A stretch of DNA of 64,000 nucleotides from Poteriospumella lacustris (taxonomy: Eukaryota; Sar; Chrysophyceae; Chromulinales; Dinobryaceae), in assembly GCA_008000375.1 (NCBI GenBank), contig SMOI01000001.1, positions 153,484 through 217,483 on the forward strand. The letters run 5' to 3'. The position numbers and the translations under genes were made by a program. This document shows positions 30,993 to 41,697 of the stretch, piece by piece (position 1 is the first letter of the stretch; the number at the start of each line of letters is the position of its first letter). The notes beneath the pieces are model-generated. The model saw nothing but the letters and a program-made list of their open reading frames with translations. It was not told the DNA's origin and made no database searches.

Positions 30993-31330
30993 TGCCCTTG
31001 GATACAAGGCACTTCAATCAACGATCAATGCATGTCACCCGAATCACCATCCCACATCGTCAACCGTCATTTTTTGAAACAGACGCAGCCGTTTCAAAAA
31101 AATAGAAGGCTTCATCACTTCACTGTGAAGCAGTCAGTTCAATGGGCTCCAAGCTCTGTAACCAAAGTAAGTATCCTCGCCCTCCTGCCTCAGAGGAGAA
31201 AAAAGTAATATGTAACTAAAGTAAGTATCCTTGCCCTCCAGCCTCAGAAGAGAAAAAAGTAATAGTTTACAAAAATGAAGCATCCTCCTTGATATTCGGT
31301 CTCGCGAGGCGATACATTTCTTACGCAAAG
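30993..31330. other. Intergenic with a tandem 53-bp duplication
   Basis: 338 bases between the start of the coiled-coil gene and the stop of the SCYL gene. It contains the two-copy direct repeat listed separately. Confidence 0.5.
31157..31264. repeat. Two-copy direct tandem repeat, about 53 bp per unit
   Basis: Unit 1 at 31157-31210 and unit 2 at 31212-31264 both run GTAACYAAAGTAAGTATCC, then a C/T-rich block, then AGAAAAAAGTAATA. They differ at only a few positions. It lies just downstream of the SCYL stop codon. Confidence 0.85.
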
Positions 31331-34273
31331 TTAAAAATCTTCCCAATCCTCCTCCTTGCTGAACTCGAGCTTTTTCACCGCCACTTTCTCTGCTTTCTTT
31401 TTGGAAGAAGACGTCATACCCGCAGGAATCTTTGGAGCGCTCGTCGCAGCAGAGCCTGTATGAGAGGATCCGTCGCTTCCAAACGAACTAACTTTCGGGA
31501 TGCTGGCCGACGATGCAATCCCCAGTGTACTGGTGGAGGAGTGTGTCGATGATGTTCCACCCAAAGTACCCGTGGCTCCTCCGCCAGGGACAGAGGACAT
31601 TTGCTTGCCGCTGGCACCGCGAGGAGTGCTTCCGCCACCAAATCCATTGCTGCTATCGTCGAGACCCATGTCATCATCATCGAAGCGCAGCGCGCTGTCC
31701 AAATCATCGTCTCCCCAACTTCCAGCCGCAGCCGCTGCTGCTGCTGCCGTTGTTTTCTCAGCTGGAAAGCTTCGGGCTTCAAAGAAGTGTTCGCTGTCAT
31801 CCAAATTGTTGTTGTTGTTGCTTGAGTCAAGGGCGGCTGCAGTCGATGACGATGATTTTGACTTTGCAGGTTGCGGTGTGCTCGCCGCACTGTGCACACT
31901 GATCTCACCAATGCGTTTGTCGGGACCGTTTCCGGCGTCCATGTCCAGCGTCTTTGAGATGCCCTGGATTCCCCAACTGGTCCAACTTTCCAACATCGGT
32001 GAGCCTAAGATGTTTCCTCCTGCTCCACCGGCCGCGTTACTGCTACCAGCTCCGCTACCACCACCGCCACCACCAGAAGTCGCCGCAGTGCTACCCCCAC
32101 CGACCGAAGCACGCCGCTCATCGTCCTTGGACGATGCTTCTTTCGACGAGTGCAGCAAATGCTCATTGTAGGCCCGCATACGCTCCATGCTGGCATCCAT
32201 CAATGAAAGTGAATACGATCGCACATCGTTATGCTTATCCAGCAGCAGAATCGCCACTTGTGGAATGATTTTCGTCGCCAATTGTTGCACATCGATGAGC
32301 TTGATACAAGCGATGGCGGTCTTCAGACCGGCAATACGGCAGTGTACAAAGTTGTCCTTCATGGACTTTGCCAGTGCACCAGGTAAAACACGCACCCTAC
32401 CAAAGACATTGGCCGACGGTGAAGCGCAGCAATGGAGGGAGGGAGGAAGGGTATGCAATTCTATGGGATCATACGTACCGGACAGGTTCCTTTAGGCGCG
32501 ACGCAATTTTCCCCAAGAAAATCGTCGTATTTGTTCGAATAGACGCTTCTGGATCGTTTTGAAGATTGACGACACAGCGAACCAAACGATCTTGCAATTG
32601 CCGTTCATCAAGCTTGTCCACTACATAGATCAGGGACATCAATGAACTCTCGCGCAGCCTACACACCACCACAACCACCACCAGCAGCAGCACAGGACAC
32701 GTCGTCAGTCGTCAAAAGAAAAACGCAGAAAAACTCAAACAGAAATGTCACGACGTACTTCGCGTTGGAATCAGAAAACCCAGCGATCATATTGTCAAAC
32801 AGAGAACTGTTGACCACCGAAGCCGGAATCAGCTCCACCAAATGCTTCAGAGCGGACAACAGCGCCGTACGAATCGTTCGATCCGTCATCGCCCACAGTT
32901 GTGTCAACACTCCAATGCATTCAGTTTGGAAGACCGTTTCATCGATCTTTTTCAGACTTCCAAGCTTGCTCAAGAGCTCTACGCAGACAACAATCGACTA
33001 GACAAGCACATGACACAAAGAATAGTTTAACACATATGAACGTCACGCAACACACAGTGGCAATACGGGTCAGAAGTACCTGACGACAAGACTCTCGTGC
33101 ATCACGATTTTGAAAGTCGTTGACCGCAATTTGAAGGACTTTGCAGACGCTGGGAAGCACCTTGTGGCTACAAATAGGCACCGTCATTTGTGGCAACAAT
33201 GGATCGAGCTCCTTGATCGACTCCAAGATCTCCTTCTGCCCTTTGATCGCAAACTCTTGTACGTTTTCTAAGATTTTGATGTAATCTGAATTGAAAACAG
33301 CCGCTTGCAACAACTTTGCAGCTTGTGGACGCTTCTTCATGTCGCTATTCACAGTCGTGGCGATATACTTCGCCAACGAGCCACTTAGGTCCGCGCCGGT
33401 TTCCTCAAAGATTCGTTCCACACAGCGACCAAAGGAAAATATGTCCGTGTAATAAGGAGGGATCTTCGCTTTGAGAGCAGATTCAATTTTCATTGAATCA
33501 CCCGGTCGTAAACCCACACGCTCTGGCGCTTGGAGTGATGTTTCCAAAATGTTGTGATTGTTGCAGAAATAGTCAACTTCGTCGGCATTGTTGAAGTTGG
33601 AAGCCAATTCAAACGCACCCAGCTTCCAGTCACCGTTTTGAGTAATAAAAATGGCATGAGGTCCCAGATTTCCATGTGCGAGGGAACAATTGGCGTGAAG
33701 AAATTCCAACGCTTTCAAGATGCCCTTGAATCCTGTGGACAGGTGTAGTGTGCTAATCAGTAACTCTGAGGGCCCGATACAAATAGAGAGAAGTACTCAC
33801 CCCAAGTAAGCTCATACACAAGATTTTGCTTATTAGTTGAAGGGTTGGAATTGACTTCGTCCAACCACTTCTGTAGAGGCGTGCACTGCTCCGTGACAAG
33901 CATCAACGCCTCCTCCGTGTCCAATGAGTCTACATACGTGAGAACGCTCGGGTGCCTGTCGAAACGCCGAGTCATTAGAAAATCTCGATGCACGGAGAAT
34001 TGAATATGACTACCTTATTGTTCGCAGTTTTTGTACGGCTTTCTGAGCAAGGCCAAGGCGGTCAGCTTTTCCCGCCTTCACAAATCTGAATATTGACACC
34101 GTTTGCTTTGCTCCTTCCTGCAGGCCAAATCGGAACTTGTCAGAAAACTATCATGTGAATTCATAGTAACTAACTATCACCTTTTGGGCGCCTTTGCTGA
34201 GCTGCCAATGATTATTACTTCGGTAATCAACCTGTTCCAAAATATCGTACGGCAATGCGGAAGCGTTTCCCAT
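31331..34273 (-). CDS. SCYL-type pseudokinase with HEAT repeats
   Basis: Seven exons: 34273-34181, 34117-34014, 33955-33801, 33732-33080, 32997-32759, 32658-32479 and 32396-31331; 829 aa (human SCYL1 808). The N-terminal 300 residues form a kinase-like fold lacking catalytic residues. The loop that is HRD in active kinases reads CSLAHGNLGPHAIF, and the DFG position reads WKLGAFELAS. HEAT repeats follow, for example IRTALLSALKHLVELI and ASIRTNTTIFLGKIASRL. A Gly/Ser/Thr/Ala-rich tail ends in KKLEFSKEEDWEDF. The SCYL family binds COPI and acts in Golgi-to-ER traffic and tRNA or nuclear export; the acidic-Trp tail fits that family. All introns are short (58-100 nt) and phases agree. Divergent from the PKA subunit gene. 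Confidence 0.9.
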
Positions 34274-34767
34274 GTTCTCGCTTCTTCAAAGACGACGACT
34301 GAAACTTTCGTGTAGAACCCAAGGTAGGGAAAGGACTGCAGATACAATCAAGATTGTCTATGATGATTTGTGTACTGCGACGACGTTGGGCCTTTTCATA
34401 GCACCGATCCGATCCTCCGACCAGCAGCAAGTGCGATCACCAGATCACAGTTAGAACTCGTCACCATCATCATCGCGAGTCTAAAGCAGACGGACAACTG
34501 GCCGACCTATATGAGGCACCTTCTCAAATTTTCGTCCCGAAAGCCGTTACAGCAAACAGCATCATTCAAGTCGCCCGCACTTTCGATGATGATGAAGGTT
34601 GATAAATGAAAGACATCGTTTAGTCAACCATTTAGTGTTCAACCAAATCACAGAGCGAGGTTATACTCACAGCATCATTTTCGTCTGTTCCACAGTAAAG
34701 GGTCTGCAGTGTTTGACATCATAAAAATTTGCGGTGAATATCAGTGCTGCTCGCCCAATAGTTTGCC
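34274..34767. promoter_or_regulatory. Divergent promoter region, SCYL / PKA-R
   Basis: 494 bases between two start codons. No single motif stands out. Short frames present are not credible genes. Confidence 0.3.
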
Positions 34768-36468
34768 ATGGCGTCGAACTCCAATTATGTAAGTCCGATC
34801 GCATGTGCATTTCGTGCAATGACTGACCATTTGGGATCATTCAGGCGTCCAAAGTACACGAGGAGATTCAACAGTATATCAAAAACAAAAGAATTGATCA
34901 CATCATCTCCGGGTTGATGGAGCTGATCATCAAATACCGACCAAACTATTTGGCAACTTTCGTCATTGAACATATGCTTCGAAAACACGCGGACGATATC
35001 AAGGCAGTATGGACTTCCAAGATTATGCAAGATTTGACCAACAGGTGAGTATATGCAGATCCAAATCAGCCGTTTGTTGTAAAGTGCCCTGACCATGCGT
35101 TGGCTTGACGATAGAACACATCTCGGTGCAGCACCAAATGATTATGCTGTACGAAATCACGTCCTCTCCGCCAAAGACAATATTCAAGAAGATTTAGACA
35201 ATTATTTGAATGATTGTCGTGCGCATTCCTTTTTCTCCGAATTGGTTGAGAAGCTGTTGACGACCGAAGCCTCCAATCCGTACACCGCGATCATTGAATA
35301 CCTTGGAGAGAAATATCCTGACCAAGCCATTCTAGCGCTAGAAATCAACCAACCTCAGAGAAATAAGTACGTTTTGATCCTGCGTGGTGATAGCTTCTGT
35401 GCTGATCATTATTCTGTGATGTTCTACAGCGCTCGGGCTATGCTAGCGAAGAACACCGCGGCGATTATGCGAGACGAAGATTCGGAGGCAGAATCTGAAG
35501 AAGAGGAAGAAGGTGGCGACAATGTTGGTGCCCTTCCTTCTCCTAGATCGCAGCCTGGCTTTGATCCCGCAAAGTTTTCGAGACGTCGCGGTTCAGTATC
35601 GAGTGAGTCGATTGATCCCGAAAAATTGAAACAGCAAATTGCCCACATCACTATCGTTCCGAAGGATCCAGAAGTTGCCCAAAATTTATACCAAGTAGTC
35701 AGTCGATCAGCAATGTTAAAGCGTATGCTGGATATCGAAGAGAGGGCCTTGATTGTGAAAGCATTCCAGGGCCCCATCGTCAAACACACGGGAGAGAACA
35801 TTATCGTTCAAGGCGAAGAGGGTGATTTGTTCTATTTGATCGACAAGGGAACGGTTGATGTTTTCTTGCGCAAGGGACCGGATGGAGAAGACGAAAAAGT
35901 CCACACGTATCACGACGGTGATACGTTTGGACAATTGGCTTTGATGTACAATGCGCCTCGCGCAGCGACTTGCCGCGCGGTCGGGGACGTTAAGCTATGG
36001 ACTCTGGATCGACACGCCTTCAAAGTGATCATCGCTGGAGCAGCATTGCGCAAGCGCGAGCGATTTATGTCCTTTTTACAGCGTGTACCTATTCTTTCTT
36101 CGTTGAACGAGTTAGAACTGATGACTTTGGCTGATTCGATGACCGAAGAAAAGTTCGATCATGGAATGGTCATCTGTCGTGAAGGAGAGCCCGGTGACGA
36201 GTTTTACATTGTCAGTGAAGGAACGGCTGAATGTTATCAACGAACCGAGGGAGGTGAAAAGATGGTTGCTATACTAAGCTCGGGGCAATATTTTGGAGAA
36301 ATTGCGCTGATGACTTCGAAACCTCGGCAAGCGACGGTGAAATCCAACGGAACTCTCAAGTTGTTGATCATGGATCGATCCACATTTGCTCGTGTCCTAG
36401 GTCCTGTCAACGATATTTTGAAACGAAACATGGAAAATTATAAGAAGTTCTCGGCGATGGCGTCGTAA
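34768..36468 (+). CDS. cAMP-dependent protein kinase regulatory subunit
   Basis: Exons 34768-34788, 34845-35044, 35115-35366 and 35430-36468; 503 aa if the last 63-nt intron is spliced, 524 if read through. A docking/dimerisation-like helix pair comes first (IDHIISGLMELIIKYRPNYL). An acidic linker (DSEAESEEEEEGG) and an inhibitor site, RRRGSVS (Ser213), follow. Two cyclic-nucleotide domains come next. Site B has the classic cassette YFGEIALMTSKPRQAT, and the C-terminal FARVLGPVNDILKRNMENY matches PKA-R. In site A the cassette reads FGQLALMYNAPRAAT, with Gln326 where Glu normally binds the ribose. The subunit holds PKA catalytic subunits inactive until a cyclic nucleotide binds. The Ser in the inhibitor site suggests an RII-like, phosphorylatable form. 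Confidence 0.93.
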
Positions 36469-36567
36469 CTGAAGGATTCAACGCCAAGTACAAGTACCAG
36501 CGACAATGTTCTTTGTAATACTTACACACACTCAATTGTATATATACAAGACTCATCATTCGCGCAT

Positions 36568-37629
36568 TTAGCGCATCGATTTTTGTGATCGCTGAACTAA
36601 TCGTACAGCGATTACACTTCGAAACCAGGCCAGTTGACGAGGATGGACGCCTATTCTATATGCCATCAGGTTCGCCGCGACCACTGCCACGAAAATGATA
36701 CGCATAAGCACCTCGTTGACGCCGGCGATACTAGGTGAGCATGCGGTGAGTGCGGCAAGAGCGGAACAGGCCGTGTCCGCCACGCACAACAAGACCCACT
36801 GCAGTTGCTGCGGAATTCGGCGCCAATCGCGGTATCTATGCACCGCAAAAGTTTCCTCCGACCTCGATATTGAGGTCGATTTCGGTGAAACGGACGTCGC
36901 TGTTTCTATCCACAACGTACAAAGAGACGCAAATGTTCGATACATGCTGCTTCCCCACCAATTCTTACACCGCTTGTTGGTTTCGTCAAGTAGTTGCGCC
37001 ATCCCCCTGATATTATGATTGCATTTGTAAGCACACTCACAAGGAAAGGCGAACAAAACACGTCACACTTACACCCTTGATATTTCCTTCAACACGACCT
37101 TGCCGTCAAATCGACTGCGTCTTATGATATTTGGGAGTTCAACTGTTACTGCTGTGATAGCCCGTTTCATGAAGGATGCATTGGCATCTGAAGGAATTTC
37201 TGACACGCTAATTGCATGGTATGGCATCTCCTTGAAGCCGAAGCCTTCGTAGGATTTGTAGATGAAATAGGCAAATGTCAGTTCTATTCCAAGCCTCAGC
37301 AAACTACCGTCGTCGGTGAATTTTAACCTATGAGAAAGTATGATTGTCATTGTGTAGCGAAAGGTCTTGGAAGACATCTGTGCTTACAATTGATGCTTCA
37401 TCACAACTAGTGATTGACGTGAAAATGATAGTATGGACTTGAGACCATTTTCTGTGGATCCAAGGTATCGGCATGCCACCCATGTATAAAAAATGGTAGC
37501 CAATAATCCGAAGGGGTTGATGATTTGCGAAACCATGAACGAGAACGATAAGAATACCAGAGAACTCCCCGTTATGACGTGCAGGTCGAAGCTTGGTGCT
37601 TTATCCTTCTCCGCTATTTTTTCGCGCAT
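36568..37629 (-). CDS. Multipass membrane protein, unknown
   Basis: Exons 37629-37388, 37327-37073 and 37006-36568; 311 aa. Hydrophobic segments are seen around residues 18-55 (SSLVFLSFSFMVSQIINPFGLLATIFYTWV, split here as two passes), 88-108 (LLRLGIELTFAYFIYKS) and in the last 110 residues (QWVLLCVADTACSALAALT and IIFVAVVAANLMAYRIGV). Loops contain a short Cys/Trp-rich part (RCKNWWGSS). No family recognised. All three exons connect in frame. It converges on the PKA-R gene with 99 bp between stops. Confidence 0.6.
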
Positions 37630-38015
37630 AATTTATTTCAATTCTTCAATCCCGTGGCTCAATAGATGTCAAGGTACTCCGCATGCGACAATTGGTTGAA
37701 ATAGAAGGCAATTGGCGATCAATATATACTGTATTGTGTACTAGTATGCCATATCAATTCGATCGATCGGTGGGAGAGCATGGTGATGATGAGGTAACCA
37801 AACGGCTATCGAGCGTGGGCGTTTCGTATTTTCTTCTTTCGCGAAAGTGAGCACAACCACTTAGTATACTTGAGATAACTTGGACTTGTGAGGCTTCTAT
37901 TCCAGATTGCTTCGTCTTTTCGCGAAACAAGAGGACGTCACAATTTTTCTTTGGGGCGGTATACAATTATTTTGTGGAGATATCTCGAAACGCGGCGTCG
38001 ATCCTCCCTATCAAA
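37630..38015. promoter_or_regulatory. Divergent promoter region
   Basis: 386 bases between two divergent starts, with AT-rich runs near 37721-37732 (ATATATAC) and a CGATCGATCGG palindrome near 37760. No gene found. Confidence 0.35.
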
Positions 38016-39553
38016 ATGTCAAAGGCAATGGACAGTTCGTTCTTGGATCCCAAGTTGCAAAAGAACCTGACGAAATCTCTCCGGATTCAGTCAAAAATGC
38101 GAGCACCGACGGGATCGAAAGATCCAATCGATGCAAGAAAGAGCATTTTTACACAAGGCATCAACTTGAGATCAACGCGAAGCTCCATTATGTCCACCAG
38201 CGACTCCTCGATGATTCGCCTGATCAAGAAGCTAGCAGAAAACGAGGATGTTTTGGATCGTCTCTCCTCCATGCTCGACCCCGCCGATTTGCAAAAACTT
38301 GCCCAGATAAAAGCAGCGAAGCTTGCAAAATCTTCGCCGGAAAAGGATACTTCCAGAATCAGGTACTGGATATCAAAATTGTTCTGCTATCGCAGTTTGT
38401 TTACAGGCGGGCTTCTTGTAGTCAACGCAAGGCGAGAAACTTATTTAAAGAGGACCTTCTTTATAGCACAGGAAAGAAAACTGACCAAGCGGAAGAAATC
38501 GATGAGCTTCAAGACCAAGACCAGATCATTCGTGAAATCGAAGATCTTCAAACAGAGAAATCGAAGCTCATTTTGGATATCAACAAGTGCGAACAATTCA
38601 TCAATCTAAAGTCTTCTTCGGCCTATTTCCGATTTCATTACTTGCTGACAAAGCTGCAGTTTATTCGAAAGTGCACTCAACTTGGCAGTGCATCGATGTT
38701 AACGGCTGACTACTTTTCGATGGTTTTGGACAAGCGCAAGGAAATGATCGAGTCAGTCAAATCCGAAATGGAAAATGTTCAAAAAACCATGGATCAAATT
38801 CAATCGCTACGTCAACAGTTCGATAATGAAATCACTTCCTTTGTGTCGGCAATGGATCAGTCAGAGGAAGGTTGTCGATCGATCATACGCGATGCCGAGC
38901 ATGCTGAGCAAGCAGCCTTTCTTGGTCAGCTCCCTTCTCAACAAAGATTGGACATGTTGGATGACAAGTTGGCCCAAATCATTCGAAGTTTCAAAGAAAA
39001 GGTGTCTCGATCTGTGCCAAAGAAGAGCAAAGAAAAGGAAAAAGTGGAAGTGGAATTGAGTTATGACCCCGCCGTAGCCACGGACGATGTCGTCAAGGCC
39101 TCGGCTGAAAACTTGAACAAATTTAAAGAAAATGTGGGGGCTACCATGCAAAGATGCTTTCAACACATTGAAGGTCGCCTGTTGCGAATGCAAGCATCGC
39201 GGCGAGCGTTGACGGAAGACAATGCGGTGCCGAATTCTGAGCGAATCGTTGAGTCTGTGAAGGAGATTCATGTCAACTTAGCGTCTCGTGAAGATTCATT
39301 GTCTCGAATGGTTACGCTGGAAAATAGCCTTCGCCGTTCAGCAGAACAAGCGTTTGAGGATCGCACACGGTCACTTTTATCGGCTGTTGCTCAGTCGGAG
39401 CAAGCCAGCATAAGTCACCTGAAGGTAAGCGTTGGATTTCGGTTGGCATCTTTTGCGTTGTTCTCATTAGAATACACCTGTCAGGCTCATTACCACAACT
39501 TATACGCGAAGTCACCCTCGCGGGTACGGCGGCGAAGTACGTTGCTTCTATAG
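38016..39553 (+). CDS. Coiled-coil protein, unknown; 3' exon uncertain
   Basis: Exons 38016-38362, 38422-39424 and 39485-39553; about 472 aa. A basic N-terminus (LRIQSKMRAPTGSKD) precedes a long coiled coil. Its stretches include EIDELQDQDQIIREIEDL, KSEMENVQKTMDQIQSLRQQ and DRTRSLLSAVAQSEQ. Intron 1 could also end at 38406 (44 nt), but the acceptor at 38421 gives the usual 59 nt; both keep frame. Intron 2 ends at 39484 (60 nt) or 39470 (46 nt). The latter extends the gene to 39620 and overlaps the stop of the SSB gene by a few bases. No signal peptide or domain. Possibly a cytoskeletal or ciliary scaffold. Confidence 0.62.
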
Positions 39554-39607
39554 ACCATGGGAGAGTTCGATTTTACATGCTGCCTCTATTCTTACGAACA
39601 CGAAGTG

Positions 39608-40529
39608 TCACCGCCAATAGTCAGTTGGCTCTGAATTGTCTCGACGCTGTGAGGGCGTCCAAAATGTCTGTTTGGTTGGCTGGGGATGGTTCTGTTCAGG
39701 AGTAGAACTATCTCTTTGAAATTCGCTGCTGCCGACAGGAAAAGAATTTGCTTTGTTTCCAAACGGTGTTCGACGGGAACCCGTTGAGTCGGTGTGAGGT
39801 GACGAGAAGTCACTTCCCACTGCATTCTGCTGCTGTTGCCTTGACGTGGGCTGCCATGAACTTCCACTGCCACTTGCCGTATCCAACGATGATTCTTCGC
39901 TGGAATCCAAATCAAGCAGCTTTGTAACCTCGTAGAATTCGCTGTCTGTCAGAATTTTGGATATCCGATAGCGAAATTGTTTCCGCTCCTCGCCAGTATT
40001 CTTGTCAACCCACTTGTTGGAAATGAGATTTCCAACGCTTTTAATGCTGCCCCCTCGATGAAAATGTGCCTTGTTGTTGGTAGCCATGTCATCCCAAACT
40101 TCGCATGATATCCACATTGTTTCCGTAGGCTTCAACCGCTCCCAATCATGGGCAGCTGTGAAATGGCCGATGAACGCCATCTGCGTCGGCAAGAAACCAA
40201 CAACAAAAGTCAGTGTATCTGATGAAATACTCACTGCAGCAGTTACTTACAGGAAAATTTACGACATAGTGGCCGTTCTTCAAGTACATTTCCTTGGTGT
40301 CCATTCCAATCACTCCGTCAGCCAAAACAATGCAAGTATCGTAGCGAGATGGGATGTCCTGTCGAGAAGGGTTGTGAGTATCATCATCCCGCTGAAGTTT
40401 CCACAGTCTCTGCGTTTTCACGGCAGGCATAAGCCTTGTTGATGCAGTTGGAAACAAGAAACCTTCAGTGATCTCCATCACCACGAGCAGGGCAACGATA
40501 CAGCCTGAGAGAAAACTGAAAAGAATCAT
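39608..40529 (-). CDS. Organelle single-stranded DNA-binding protein (SSB)
   Basis: Exons 40529-40251 and 40180-39608, intron 40250-40181 (70 nt); 283 aa. The OB-fold of bacterial-type SSB is seen from DTCIVLADGVIGMDTKEMYL and NGHYVVNFP, joined to MAFIGHFTAAHDW. MWISCEVWDDMA, GGSIKSVGNLISNKWVD and RYRISKIL complete it. The C-terminal 100 residues are disordered, Gln/Ser/Pro-rich. SSB coats single-stranded DNA during organelle replication and repair. The N-terminus starts with a hydrophobic segment, LFSFLSGCIVALLVVMEITE, then GFLFPTASTRLMPAVKTQR, low in acids. That layout resembles a signal peptide followed by a Phe-led transit peptide of complex plastids. A plain mitochondrial location is the alternative. 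Confidence 0.85.
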
Positions 40530-40961
40530 GCTGCTTCTTCGACGGACGAAAATTGATTGGCAATGCAGTTAACAATTCAGTCAGTGCAATGGCTGGATTT
40601 CTTCTGAGGCCTGAACAATGCAATTGCTTCGGTGTTGTCGCAAAGTTGCATCAGTCTTTTCCATCGCCAAACCTCTGTCTCTTCGTCTCTTCGTCGTCGT
40701 GGATGACGATGCGAACGGTTGAAATGACACGACGATGATGACGATGGGATGCAACAAGCGTTTCACGTCCAAGCTCCAAGCGGCGCCGGGTCTCGTGAAT
40801 GTGAACTGAAGATGAAAATTGGATAAATGAGGCCAAGTGACCTTCCTCATGGAATGATTGTCATCCCCAGGTTGTGCACACAATTTTCAGTGCTGTAGGC
40901 ATATCTTCTATTGACCCAAAGTAAATTTCTCTGTCTTTCAGATTTTAAAAAAGCAGTCAGA
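40530..40961. promoter_or_regulatory. Divergent promoter region, SSB / Tctex1
   Basis: 432 bases between two starts. It contains GTC/GAC-rich triplet DNA near 40685-40745 and no credible gene. A 5' leader intron for the Tctex1 gene is possible (TTTCAG at 40937-40942 is acceptor-like). Confidence 0.35.
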
Positions 40962-41556
40962 ATGGAAATATCAGCGACGGGACATCCCATTATTGACATT
41001 GTCCTTCCCACTTATCGGATGGAACCGGAGGAAACTGAAAAGTGAGACTGTAGCTGATCAGTTTCATTTGATATTTTGGTAACTAACTCTCGGATACTTG
41101 GAACTAGGTTTTATCCATCGAAGGCCAAAGAGATCGCAGACAAAATCATTGAGGAAGAACTGAACGGAGCAGTATACGACGATCAGGACGCAAAGTCCTG
41201 GAGCGTCATCATTAGCGACAAGGTTCGGGAAAAAGTAACTGGTAAGTAATAGTATTGACTGGCAAAAGCAACGTCGATAGACGCTGATGACACCGTGTCT
41301 GGGGTGCAGAACATCTCGGAAAGACGCGGTACAAGGTTGTAGTGCAAACAACAATTGGACAGCACCGAGATCAAGGCATTCGCGTGGCATCAAGATGTCT
41401 GTGGGATCCTACCACTGACAACTATGCATCCTGCAATTATTCCAATGTAAGGGACCCCGAAATGCTTCGTGTTGCGATCTCGTTCCCTCACCTCGCTGTG
41501 CTTTGTAGGCAACGCTCTTTTGCTCGGTTCTGATTTTTGCGCTGTACACAGATTAA
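40962..41556 (+). CDS. Tctex1-type dynein light chain (TCTEX1D2/DYNLT2B-like)
   Basis: Exons 40962-41041, 41108-41241, 41310-41446 and 41509-41556; 132 aa, all phases agree. A Tctex1 domain fills residues 28-132: FYPSKAKEIADKIIEEEL, SWSVIISDKVREKV, RYKVVVQTTIGQHRDQGI, SRCLWDPTTDNYASC and the closing TLFCSVLIFALYTD strand. The PSK start and CLWDPTTDNY are close to TCTEX1D2, a light chain of the dynein-2 motor used in retrograde intraflagellar transport; TCTEX1D1/3 are alternatives. Together with OFD1 at 55178 it implies a ciliated or flagellated life stage. Confidence 0.92.
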
Positions 41557-41697
41557 GGATTCGCTTTCAGCGGTGACCCAAATATATCACAAATTATATC
41601 TTGTAAAAATCGATATTACACAGCAAACGGTTCTTAAAGTTTTCGTTTGTTGAGATCGCGTTCGTTCAACCTGAAGGGCTTCAACAAATATTTGGCT

